A DNA stretch of 5,499 bases from Deltaproteobacteria bacterium (lineage in GTDB: Bacteria > Myxococcota_A > Polyangia > Polyangiales > Houyiibacteriaceae): assembly GCA_027295555.1 (NCBI GenBank), contig JAPUKT010000326.1:1-5499 (forward strand), in the 5' to 3' direction. The translations under genes and the position numbers were made by a program. Shown here piece by piece: positions 1 to 5,499 of this stretch. The notes beneath the pieces were generated by a model. It made no database searches. It was not told the origin of the DNA and was given only the letters and a program-made list of their open reading frames with translations. Numbering within the stretch: the stretch's first letter is position 1; every line of letters begins with the position of its first letter.

Positions 1-147
1 GTTGATCCGTTTGGCTCGGGGCAACCCGTGGGCCACGTCTTTCGGGCGACCGGCCCGCCGCCCTGTGCCGAGCCCCGCACCTGGCTCGCTCGGACGGGCT
101 GGAAGCGCTACGGACTCGTGCGAACCGATGAGGTGCCGGGAGGCTGA
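1..147 (+). CDS. C-terminal fragment of an unrecognised protein (5' end outside window)
   Basis: Frame 1 is open from the first base to a TGA at 145-147, giving 48 residues. The fragment begins VDPFGSGQPVGHVF and ends RYGLVRTDEVPGG. Its composition (mixed hydrophobic and charged residues, several Gly/Pro turns, a WLARTGWKRYGL stretch) looks like real protein rather than a shadow frame, and the reading frame ends just before a non-coding gap. It converges on the parvulin gene, with 184 bases between their stop codons. No start codon is visible because the gene begins before the window. I do not recognise the family and assign no function. The alternative is chance openness of a short GC-rich frame; the absence of any competing minus-strand gene here makes a genuine 3' end the better reading. 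Confidence 0.55.
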   Translation, partial: VDPFGSGQPVGHVFRATGPPPCAEPRTWLARTGWKRYGLVRTDEVPGG

Positions 148-161
148 GTGTCCGTGACACT
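147..161. other. Small perfect inverted repeat at a stop codon
   Basis: AGTGTC, a 3-nt CGT loop, and GACACT form a perfect 6-bp stem that starts on the last base of the TGA stop codon of the upstream fragment. No T-tract follows, so it is not a convincing intrinsic terminator. It could protect the 3' end of the transcript or be chance. Confidence 0.25.
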
Positions 162-331
162 GCCAGCGACCGAGATCGGGGTTCGAGAACGCGACCGGAA
201 AGATAGGTCAACGACCCATGAACGAAACCGGCACCCGGTTTCCCCCCTCTCTTAAGCTCCTACCCAGGATGCGAACCCAGTCGCGACCGCGTTCACGGTC
301 ACGCCCGCGTACGAGTACGAAAGGGCCCGCT
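148..331. other. Convergent intergenic region
   Basis: This 184-base stretch separates the stop of the plus-strand fragment from the stop of the minus-strand parvulin gene. I see no credible gene in it. It holds several short inverted repeats, the best at 224-242 (listed separately) and weaker ones at 147-161 and 285-300. That is what would be expected between two genes that both need their transcripts ended. A plus-strand reading frame opening at 218 runs through it but continues antisense across the whole parvulin gene, has an Arg/Ser/Pro-rich start, and is best treated as a shadow. Confidence 0.6.
224..242. terminator. Putative hairpin terminator between convergent genes
   Basis: GAAACCGG (224-231), a CAC loop (232-234) and CCGGTTTC (235-242) form a perfect 8-bp stem. 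On the plus strand the stem is followed by a pyrimidine run (five C, then TCTCTT). This is not a clean U-tract, so the fit to a classical intrinsic terminator is only moderate. The hairpin sits 76 bases past the stop of the plus-strand fragment and about 90 bases past the stop of the parvulin gene. Being symmetric, it could end transcription from both sides. The hairpin is seen directly; its terminator role is inferred from placement. Confidence 0.5.
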
Positions 332-652
332 CTAGCCCGTGCGGCGAATGATGTGGTAGCCGAAGGGGGTCTCGACGACCCCGCTCATGCCACCAACCTC
401 GAGGCCGAACGCGGCGTCTTCGAACGGCTTGACCATCTGTCCCCGCCCGAAGGTACCCAAATCCCCGTCGGCCGCCGCAGACCCGCAGTCGGAGTGTTTA
501 CGCGCGAGGGCTGCAAGGTCGGCGCCGTCTTGCAGTTGCTTTTCGATGTCCACAATCTTCGCTTGCGCCTCTTCTTTGCTGCGCGTAGCGGACGACCGCT
601 CGGAGCCCGCGTACATCAAAAGAATGTGTGAGGCGCTGATTTGATCTGCCAT
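332..652 (-). CDS. Single-domain parvulin-type peptidyl-prolyl cis-trans isomerase
   Basis: This 106-residue protein is a complete, stand-alone parvulin (PpiC/rotamase) domain, close in length to small cytosolic parvulins. It has no signal peptide, lipobox or membrane segment, so it should act in the cytoplasm, catalysing cis-trans isomerisation of Xaa-Pro bonds. Visible landmarks are SHIL (8-11, His9), HSDCGSA (53-59, Cys56), GDLGTFGRGQM (63-73), KPFEDAAF (75-82) and the C-terminal FGYHII (97-102, His100). His9, Cys56, Met73, Phe77 and His100 line up with the active-site residues of human Pin1. The basic residues that bind phosphate in Pin1 are mostly absent: the Lys63 position is Met13, and the Arg pair is Glu18-Arg19. 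The start ATG at 652 follows AGGGGA with a 7-nt spacer, and the stop is TAG. It lies 55 bases downstream of menE in the same direction with no clear terminator between, so it is probably the last gene of the men transcript. A direct role in menaquinone synthesis is not implied. I am sure of the family, not of the target. Confidence 0.93.
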   Translation of the reverse strand: MADQISASHILLMYAGSERSSATRSKEEAQAKIVDIEKQLQDGADLAALARKHSDCGSAAADGDLGTFGRGQMVKPFEDAAFGLEVGGMSGVVETPFGYHIIRRTG

Positions 653-657
653 GATGG

Positions 658-699
658 AATCCCCTGGAGGGATGGACCCTACCAGAAAATCCCCAGGAG
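658..699. repeat. Imperfect 12-bp direct repeat, 30-bp spacing
   Basis: AATCCCCTGGAG (658-669) and AATCCCCAGGAG (688-699) match at 11 of 12 positions and are exactly 30 bases apart, within the 55-base gap between menE and the parvulin gene. The left copy contains the parvulin ribosome binding site. The CCTGG and CCAGG cores are also mutually complementary, so a weak 5-bp stem is possible. This may be a small local duplication or coincidence; no function can be read from it. Confidence 0.4.
660..665 (-). promoter_or_regulatory. Ribosome binding site of the parvulin gene
   Basis: Minus-strand AGGGGA lies 7 nt before the ATG at 652. It is a reasonable Shine-Dalgarno match and supports that start. 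It lies within one copy of the 12-bp direct repeat described at 658-699. Confidence 0.5.
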
Positions 700-707
700 C
701 CGAGGCC

Positions 708-2090
708 CTAGATCGGTTCGAGCGCGTCTTTGCACAGCTCCTTCACTCGGCCGCGATCGATCTTGCCGGACGGATTGAGCGGCAATGACTCGACAATGGC
801 GACTCGCTTGGGGCGCTTGTAAGACGCAAGTTGCTCGACGAGGCGCTGGTTGAGCGTAACGCGGTCGAACCCCGAGGGCCCCGTGACGACCGCCGCAACC
901 ACCTCCTCGCCCCACTCCTCGTGTGGCACCGAGAAAACGCAGGCGCCCGCAATGCCGGGCACCGATTCGAGGAGGGCTTCAATCTCCAGGGGCGCGACGT
1001 TCTCACCACCCGTCACGATGAGGTCATCGAGTCGGCCGGTCACGACGAGCTGTCCGTCTGGGCGGAGCTCTCCAGCGTCGTGCGTGCGAAGCCAGCCATC
1101 GGCCGTCCAGGTCGAATCGGACTCAGCCTCCGGCACATAGCCGTCCATCAGCGTTCGGCCGGACACTTGAATCTCTCCGTTCTCGATCCGAAGCTTCACA
1201 CCCTGCAATGGGGCCCCGGACCCCGGCTGGCCGCTTTGATCGAGGCGCTGCGTCGCCACCTGCGAGCACGCCTCGGTGCAGCCATAGGTTGCCAAGACAG
1301 AAATACCCCTCGCTCTCGCCTCTGCTCGAAGCGCGTCCGGGAAGGATGCCCCCCCGACGAGGACTGCCCGAAGCGCCGGACCTCCGTCCCATCGAGGTTC
1401 CTGACAAGCCAGAAGCCGACCCAACATCGTTGGAACGACACTCAGAAGCGTCACGTCATGCTCGTCCAACGCCTGGATAATCTGCGCTGCGTCGAAGGGG
1501 CCTGGGCTGAGGACGACGCAACGCCTGGCGATCAAGGAACGAGTCAGGATGGAAAGGCCGCCGACATGGGCAGGCGGCATGGAAAGCAGCCAACGGTCGG
1601 TCGACGTCCACCCCAGGTTCGCCGAGTGTGCGTCGTGGGAAGCGACGAACGCACGCTGGGATAGGATTGCGCCGCGTGGAGCTCCTCTTGTCCCTGATGT
1701 GTAGGTCACCGCGAGGCACCGATCCGGTGGCACGGGCTCCATGTCGGATACACCGAAAACGACATCGAGCGGGATGGCTTCCGCGACCACGTGGATCGGC
1801 TGCGTCTCCTCTAGGATCACAGTACGCTCGGACGCGGTCAGACGCGGGTGCAGCAAGACCACCGGACACCCGAGCTCGAAAAGCGCATAGAGCCAAACGA
1901 CCGAGTCGAGGTCGACGCCAGGCGACAAGGCCACCCGATCGCCGAGTTTCACGCCGCGGCGCATGAGGTCTGCGATGGCACGCCGGGCTTGATCGGCGAC
2001 CTCGGCGTAGGACCACACGCGACCGTCTGTCACGAGGCAGTCTCGGCTCGGATGCTCGCTTGCCGCCGCAAGCACGCTGAGCTCACGCAT
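708..2090 (-). CDS. menE: o-Succinylbenzoate-CoA ligase (MenE)
   Basis: This 460-residue acyl-AMP-forming ligase (ANL superfamily) should adenylate o-succinylbenzoate with ATP and transfer it to CoA, giving OSB-CoA for MenB. Motifs appear in family order: the phosphate-binding loop TYTSGTRGAPRGA (129-141), the MenE-like MPPAHVGGLSIL (171-182), YGCTE (269-273), DGWLRTHDAG (331-340, with Asp338 expected to hold the ribose), GRLDDLIVTGGENV (352-365) and the C-terminal PLNPSGKIDR (437-446) with the catalytic Lys443. The P-loop differs from the usual TSGTTGxPKG by Arg at 135 and 139. The frame is open upstream, but the ATG at 2090 is chosen because GAGGAG lies 7 nt before it and the protein then starts directly into the ANL fold. 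The start overlaps the menC stop by 8 nt (ATGCGTGA), so translation is probably coupled. The stop is TAG at 708-710. ANL enzymes vary in substrate, but the men neighbours make the OSB assignment secure. Confidence 0.96.
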   Translation of the reverse strand: MRELSVLAAASEHPSRDCLVTDGRVWSYAEVADQARRAIADLMRRGVKLGDRVALSPGVDLDSVVWLYALFELGCPVVLLHPRLTASERTVILEETQPIHVVAEAIPLDVVFGVSDMEPVPPDRCLAVTYTSGTRGAPRGAILSQRAFVASHDAHSANLGWTSTDRWLLSMPPAHVGGLSILTRSLIARRCVVLSPGPFDAAQIIQALDEHDVTLLSVVPTMLGRLLACQEPRWDGGPALRAVLVGGASFPDALRAEARARGISVLATYGCTEACSQVATQRLDQSGQPGSGAPLQGVKLRIENGEIQVSGRTLMDGYVPEAESDSTWTADGWLRTHDAGELRPDGQLVVTGRLDDLIVTGGENVAPLEIEALLESVPGIAGACVFSVPHEEWGEEVVAAVVTGPSGFDRVTLNQRLVEQLASYKRPKRVAIVESLPLNPSGKIDRGRVKELCKDALEPI

Positions 2091-3153
2091 CGGACGACTC
2101 CTCGAATTCGAGGCCGAGCCCTGCCACGACGTGCGGGCGAATCTCTCGATCATGAATTGCGGCAATGCGATGAGGCGGCCAGAGCTCGAGTGCGGGATGG
2201 GAGCCCAAACCGGCGGCGAGCTCGGATTTCAGCGCAAGCGCGAGCTCTGCGGTGGCGGCTCTTGCGATTGGACCGTCGAACGTATGGGACAATACCAGCT
2301 GAGCGCCATGCTCCCTGGCGATCTTCGCCAAGTCGAGAGCGGCGGTTACCCCACCCAACACCGCAGGTTTGATCACCACCGCACGAATGTGGCCCTCCCC
2401 CAGCAACTGTCGCGACATCGCTTCGTCCCTCAGGGTTTCGTCGAGCGCGAGGGGAAGCGGAAGGGACACCGCCTCGAGCCAGTCTCTTGCGGGAACGGGC
2501 TCCTCGATCAGCTCGAGATCCAAGGATGCCAACGTCCCCGCATGCCGACGCAGATCGGTGATGTCGATTCGACGATTCGCATCGAGCCGGATCTTCAATC
2601 CCGGGTGTGCGTCACGAATGGTTTGAAGCGCTGCCACCTCCCGATCGAGCGCTGAGCCGATCTTGAGCTTGATATGTGTGGCTCCATCGGCGCACAGGTG
2701 GTGGACGTGGTCCGGCCATCGTGCGGGGTCTGCTTCCAAGACCAGATCCGCGATCGGGATCGATCGGACTACGCCTATGGCAAGAAGAGCATGCACGGGC
2801 GCGCCCCGCACCTTTCCCAGCCAGTCGAGTAACGCCGACTCCAAGGCGAAGCGCGCCGACGGGCTCTGAATGAGCTGCACCTCGGCCATTCGATCGAGCA
2901 GTGCACGTGGCGCCAAGGCTTGGTCAACCTCGATTGGATGGTCGATGAGGTCTTGGAGCTCCTCCGCGGCGTCGTCAATCGAGTCGGGCGAGTAGCCAGG
3001 AAGAGGTGAAGCCTCCCCGACCCCCGCAATCCCGTTGTCGTCGGTGAGCGTCAGAACGGCGAAGGTCCGTTCGGAAAGGCCGGTGGCCGCGCCCACGAGC
3101 ACGCCAGGCAAGCTCCCTTCGATGACGTCCACCTGCGCATGAAGCAGGATCAC
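2083..3153 (-). CDS. menC: o-Succinylbenzoate synthase (MenC), enolase superfamily
   Basis: This 356-residue enzyme should dehydrate SHCHC to o-succinylbenzoate, a Mg2+-dependent syn elimination. The capping domain carries [13 protein letters not shown] (47-58), typical of OSB synthases. The barrel domain has the KxK pair in HIKLKIG (Lys162 and Lys164), metal ligands Asp191 (RLDANRR), Glu217 (LIEEP) and Asp238 (LALDET), and the second catalytic lysine Lys262 in VIKPAVLGG. The best start is the GTG at 3153, which shares GTGA with the menA stop (4-nt overlap) and has GGGA 7 nt upstream. Starting at the ATG at 3330 would add 59 residues lying antisense-like across menA in another frame, rich in Arg, Cys and Gly, which I reject. 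OSB synthases are close to N-acylamino-acid racemases and dipeptide epimerases. The complete active site and the flanking menA and menE genes favour MenC, though a second promiscuous activity cannot be excluded from sequence. Confidence 0.95.
   Translation of the reverse strand: MILLHAQVDVIEGSLPGVLVGAATGLSERTFAVLTLTDDNGIAGVGEASPLPGYSPDSIDDAAEELQDLIDHPIEVDQALAPRALLDRMAEVQLIQSPSARFALESALLDWLGKVRGAPVHALLAIGVVRSIPIADLVLEADPARWPDHVHHLCADGATHIKLKIGSALDREVAALQTIRDAHPGLKIRLDANRRIDITDLRRHAGTLASLDLELIEEPVPARDWLEAVSLPLPLALDETLRDEAMSRQLLGEGHIRAVVIKPAVLGGVTAALDLAKIAREHGAQLVLSHTFDGPIARAATAELALALKSELAAGLGSHPALELWPPHRIAAIHDREIRPHVVAGLGLEFEESSDA
2098..2103 (-). promoter_or_regulatory. Ribosome binding site deciding the menE start
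   Basis: Minus-strand GAGGAG lies 7 nt before the ATG at 2090, inside the menC coding end. It is the strongest Shine-Dalgarno sequence in the operon and favours this start over the in-frame ATG at 2165 and other upstream codons that would extend deep into menC. Confidence 0.75.
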
Positions 3154-4043
3154 GGGACCATCCCAATCGCAAATAGAACGCCAAACACCGAAAGAAGCTT
3201 CGCCGTGCCGGCAAGGGTTTGGTTGAGCACAACGCCACGATCGCGTGCCACCGACTGCGCCAGACGAGCCGCCCAAGGCACAGTCACGAGCGGAAGGCAC
3301 ACCCAAACCGTGGTCCAACCCATCAGCCACAAGGCGACTGGGGTCGCGTAGGACGCGATCAAGAGCACGACGTACTCCCTCACGCCACTGTCTCTTCCGA
3401 AGCGAACGACGAGGGTGTGTTTTCCGGCGCGCGCATCCCCTTCGAAGTCACGAACGTTGTTCACCACGAGGATACCGGTCGCCAAAGCGCCCATGGGAAC
3501 CGCAGCCACCCAGGCGAGGTCAGGTACGTACTGCGCCTGGACGAACGCCGTGCCGCACACCGCGACGAAGCCGAAGAAGGCCATCACGAACACGTCGCCC
3601 AGGCCGTTGTAGGCGAGCGGGAACGGGCCGCCTGTATACGCGAGACCTGCGACGATGGACGACAGGCCGATGGCGACCACCCACGGCCCTGCCACCCAGG
3701 TTAGGTACACCCCCACCCCGAGGGCCAGCAGCAGCGTCAGCGCGATCCCCTTTCGAAGTTGCTCGACGGTGAGCAACCCCGCCTGGGCGGCTCGGGTTGG
3801 GCCGAGGCGCTCCTCGTCGTCCGCGCCCTTCTGGAAATCGAAGAGATCGTTGGCGAAGTTCGTGGCAATTTGAATCAGAAACGCCCCGATGAGGGCTGCA
3901 AGCGCTGCATCCCAACGGAAGGCGCCGACACCCAACGCGCAGGCAGTTCCAACCGCAACGGGAGCGAAGGCCGCTGTGAGTGTCGCTGGCCGCGCCGCAA
4001 GCGCCCATGCGCGTACGGAACCCGGTGCCACCACCTCACCCAT
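3150..4043 (-). CDS. menA: 1,4-Dihydroxy-2-naphthoate polyprenyltransferase (MenA)
   Basis: This 297-residue integral membrane prenyltransferase of the UbiA superfamily should attach a polyprenyl chain to DHNA with loss of CO2, giving demethylmenaquinone. The first Asp-rich motif is [15 protein letters not shown] (62-76), followed by LGPTRA (80-85) as in MenA proteins. The second is [17 protein letters not shown] (195-211), with Asp199 and Asp203. These bind Mg2+ and prenyl diphosphate. About eight or nine hydrophobic segments are visible, for example near 20-40, 46-64, 98-118, 120-138, 150-170, 178-196, 222-242 and 280-296. The ATG at 4043 overlaps the menH stop by 8 nt (ATGGGTGA); only a weak Shine-Dalgarno (ACGAG) precedes it, so initiation probably relies on coupling to menH. 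The stop overlaps the menC GTG. Chain length of the prenyl donor cannot be read from sequence. It acts later than MenC, MenE and MenB, so gene order does not follow pathway order. Confidence 0.96.
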   Translation of the reverse strand: MGEVVAPGSVRAWALAARPATLTAAFAPVAVGTACALGVGAFRWDAALAALIGAFLIQIATNFANDLFDFQKGADDEERLGPTRAAQAGLLTVEQLRKGIALTLLLALGVGVYLTWVAGPWVVAIGLSSIVAGLAYTGGPFPLAYNGLGDVFVMAFFGFVAVCGTAFVQAQYVPDLAWVAAVPMGALATGILVVNNVRDFEGDARAGKHTLVVRFGRDSGVREYVVLLIASYATPVALWLMGWTTVWVCLPLVTVPWAARLAQSVARDRGVVLNQTLAGTAKLLSVFGVLFAIGMVP

Positions 4044-4779
4044 GCGCTCGTCGCTTCATGGTCTTCAAAGCCGTCGCAACCGCGTGCGGCGCCTCTAGCA
4101 CGACATTGTGCCCTACCCCGTCGACGATGCGGCCCGTATGCGTCCGCGAGGAAAGGTTTCGCACGATCGTGGCGAACTTGGTATCGCGCCCGCCCGCCAT
4201 GAGCGTGATCGGGATGTCGAGTGATGAAAGCGCCGCCGCATAGCTCGGCATCTCGGCAAGCCCGAGAACTTCGAGAGAGGCGGCGAGGCCCTCGGCCTCG
4301 TGACCGAGTCGTATCTCCCGCTGCGCGTCGAGAACATCCGCAGATAAGCCTCGTTGGCTGGTAAAAAGTGGCTGATCTTCCCAGGCGTCGACGAACGCTT
4401 CGAGGCCTTCCGTGCGAAGCACACGCGCTCTTTCAGCATCGGTTGCACGACGCTCCGCGCGAGCCTCCGCGTTGTCGAGGCCTGGATCCACGCCGATCAG
4501 CACCGCAGCCTCGAAAAGCTCCGATCCGCTTGCGAGCATCCCGAGAGCGACGCGGGCCCCCATCGAGTAGCCGCACAGGTATCGCGGGTGCGCCAGAGCC
4601 GACGCGAACGCTGAGAGGCGAGCGACCTCCTCCTCGAAGGATGTGACTCGCTCGCGATTCCAATCGACGCCGTGACCCATCAAGAACGGCCGCTCGGGTT
4701 CGTCCTGAAAATCAGCTGCTTTCACGACGCGCTCCCAGCTTCGGGGCGACCCCGTGAAGCCGTGGAGAAGCATCCACAT
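4036..4779 (-). CDS. menH: SHCHC synthase (MenH), alpha/beta hydrolase fold
   Basis: This 247-residue protein should remove pyruvate from SEPHCHC to give SHCHC, the step between MenD and MenC. It shows the alpha/beta hydrolase layout: HGFTGS (6-11) forming the oxyanion loop, nucleophile elbow GYSMGAR (70-76) with Ser72 and the MenH-typical Arg76, AWEDQPLF (132-139) in the cap region, GGRDTKF (196-202) with Asp199, and [11 protein letters not shown] (221-231) with His224. Ser72, Asp199 and His224 form the catalytic triad. The ATG at 4779 shares its A with the menD stop (TGATG), and GAGGTG lies just upstream. The frame stays open to 5016, but that extension is Arg/Gly-rich and overlaps conserved menD sequence, so it is rejected. 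MenH is easily confused with general esterases; the W..QPLF signature and the location immediately after menD make this call firm. Confidence 0.94.
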   Translation of the reverse strand: MWMLLHGFTGSPRSWERVVKAADFQDEPERPFLMGHGVDWNRERVTSFEEEVARLSAFASALAHPRYLCGYSMGARVALGMLASGSELFEAAVLIGVDPGLDNAEARAERRATDAERARVLRTEGLEAFVDAWEDQPLFTSQRGLSADVLDAQREIRLGHEAEGLAASLEVLGLAEMPSYAAALSSLDIPITLMAGGRDTKFATIVRNLSSRTHTGRIVDGVGHNVVLEAPHAVATALKTMKRRAHG

Positions 4780-5499
4780 CAAGACACCTCGGGCTGAAAC
4801 GTTCGCTCGATGCGGGAAGCGAGTAACTCGGTCTGCTCGAGCGCGCTCCCCGGGGGGACGGTCGCTTCGATCACCGTGCAGCCCTCGTACGCATATCCCG
4901 CCTCGAGCGCATGGCCGAGCTCCGTCACGGTGGTCGCGGCATGGAAGCGGCATCCATAGACCGATGCCGCGCCCGCGAGGTTTGCCTGATGGGGTGTCGT
5001 GAAATAGCGGAGCCAAGCCTCCTTGCCCTGCCGCGCGATGGGAAGCTGCTCGAAGATGCGTCCGCCACCGTTGTTGATGACGACGACGACCAACGGTCTG
5101 GATGCATGCGATGCGAGCTCGAGCCCATTCACGTCATGCAAGAAGCTGACGTCACCGACCAATAGGGTGGTCGCGCTCTGCTCACACGACGCAACTCCCG
5201 CGGTCGCCGAGACGAGCCCGTCGATGCCACTCACGCCGCGTTGTGTGAATACACGAAGGCGCTTGTCACGTGGAGGGACCCACCGATCGACGTCCCGGAT
5301 GGGGAGGCTGTTCCCAAGAACCAAAGCGCTCCCATCGGGCGAAGCGTCGACGACCGCTGGCCCCACGGCTGCTTCGGTCAGAGCGTCTCCCGCGCCTTCC
5401 ACGATCGCGCTGGCCGTCTCCCAAACCGCATGCTCCGTCGCTCGGAAACGCCTCGCAAAATCGGCATCACGCTTTCGGACGTCGTACTCCCGCTCGGCG
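4779..5499 (-). CDS. menD: SEPHCHC synthase (MenD), C-terminal part
   Basis: The frame is open from the window edge to a TGA at 4779-4781, giving the last 239 residues of a protein whose family is usually about 550-600 residues. MenD is a thiamine-diphosphate enzyme that decarboxylates 2-oxoglutarate and adds the succinic semialdehyde unit to isochorismate, the committed step to menaquinone. The fragment spans the cofactor-binding C-terminal domain: LGNSLPIRDVD (61-71 of the fragment), TQRGVSGIDG (85-94), the ThDP/Mg motif beginning GDVSFLHDVNGL (115-126) and continuing to VINNGGGRIFEQLPI (140-154). The more common form of the second motif is NRG.SGIDG; here Gln replaces Asn while Arg87 is kept. 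The N-terminal domain carrying the cofactor-activating glutamate lies outside the window. The GTG at 5402 is internal, because the frame continues upstream with plausible protein (for example TEHAVWETASAIVEG). It heads the visible gene run, with menH starting on its stop codon. Confidence 0.96.
   Translation of the reverse strand, partial: AEREYDVRKRDADFARRFRATEHAVWETASAIVEGAGDALTEAAVGPAVVDASPDGSALVLGNSLPIRDVDRWVPPRDKRLRVFTQRGVSGIDGLVSATAGVASCEQSATTLLVGDVSFLHDVNGLELASHASRPLVVVVINNGGGRIFEQLPIARQGKEAWLRYFTTPHQANLAGAASVYGCRFHAATTVTELGHALEAGYAYEGCTVIEATVPPGSALEQTELLASRIERTFQPEVS
4785..4790 (-). promoter_or_regulatory. Ribosome binding site deciding the menH start
   Basis: Minus-strand GAGGTG lies 5 nt before the ATG at 4779, within the last codons of menD. 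Together with the TGATG stop-start junction it supports this start. An in-frame ATG two codons later (4773) is the only nearby competitor. Confidence 0.6.

Noticed and set aside
285..300. Inverted repeat GACCG ... CGGTC as a second terminator
   Set aside because: Only 5 bp of stem with a 6-nt loop and no T-tract; too weak to list as a terminator.
218..631. 137-residue plus-strand reading frame antisense to the parvulin gene
   Set aside because: It is Arg/Ser/Pro-rich at its start, has no recognisable motif, and lies opposite a gene with a complete conserved active site. Typical GC-rich shadow frame.
663..697. CCTGG ... CCAGG as a terminator between menE and the parvulin gene
   Set aside because: The stem is only 5 bp with a loop of about 25 nt and no U-tract. 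It gives no reason to separate the parvulin gene from the operon.
831..1664. 277-residue plus-strand reading frame antisense to menE
   Set aside because: Long open antisense frames are common opposite GC-rich genes. The translation has no family motifs, and menE on the other strand carries every expected motif.
2091..2165. Upstream in-frame ATG extending MenE by 25 residues
   Set aside because: The extension overlaps the coding end of menC and is rich in Arg and Ser. The ATG at 2090 has a strong GAGGAG and a canonical overlap with the menC stop.
3154..3330. N-terminal extension of MenC by 59 residues from an ATG at 3330
   Set aside because: It would lie across the conserved C-terminal part of menA and has an unnatural Gly/Arg/Cys-rich composition. 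The GTG at 3153 with GTGA overlap fits better.
4780..5016. N-terminal extension of MenH by 79 residues
   Set aside because: It overlaps menD in another frame, is Arg-rich, and precedes the normal beginning of the hydrolase fold, which starts right at the ATG at 4779.
5400..5402. GTG as a start codon for a short MenD-like protein
   Set aside because: The same frame stays open to the window edge with plausible protein sequence, so this is an internal valine of a longer MenD cut by the window.

Overview
The window is a high-GC bacterial segment dominated by a menaquinone (vitamin K2) biosynthesis gene cluster. All five men genes are read on the minus strand, in the order menD (5' end cut off by the window edge) - menH - menA - menC - menE, followed by a small parvulin-type prolyl isomerase gene. 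The classical isochorismate (o-succinylbenzoate) route is clear from family motifs in every gene. High GC, an isochorismate-route men cluster and a single-domain, Pin1-like cytosolic parvulin would fit a myxobacterium or another member of the former Deltaproteobacteria. That assignment is an inference from gene style; no rRNA or other phylogenetic marker is present.

Layout from left to right: 1-147 (+) is the last 48 codons of an unrecognised protein. 148-331 is a convergent intergenic gap containing a good 8-bp hairpin (224-242), probably a terminator. 332-652 (-) is the parvulin. 653-707 is a short gap with a 12-bp imperfect direct repeat. 708-2090 (-) is menE, 2083-3153 (-) menC, 3150-4043 (-) menA, 4036-4779 (-) menH, and 4779 to the window end (-) the C-terminal part of menD. 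No other gap exceeds 60 bases.

The men genes are packed with overlapping stop and start codons: 1 nt at menD/menH, 8 nt at menH/menA, 4 nt at menA/menC and 8 nt at menC/menE. This implies one polycistronic mRNA with translational coupling. MenD joins isochorismate and 2-oxoglutarate to give SEPHCHC, MenH removes pyruvate to give SHCHC, MenC dehydrates SHCHC to o-succinylbenzoate (OSB), and MenE activates OSB as its CoA ester. MenB and a thioesterase, neither present here, would then form DHNA, which the membrane enzyme MenA prenylates. MenF, MenB, the thioesterase and the final methyltransferase must lie upstream of the window or elsewhere. The operon promoter is also outside the window.

I see no mobile element, CRISPR array, tRNA or rRNA, and no evidence for a wholly new system. 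The points most worth a second look are the Pin1-like parvulin at the operon tail, the absence of menB from the tightly coupled D-H-A-C-E run, and the repeated 8-nt ATGNGTGA gene junction.
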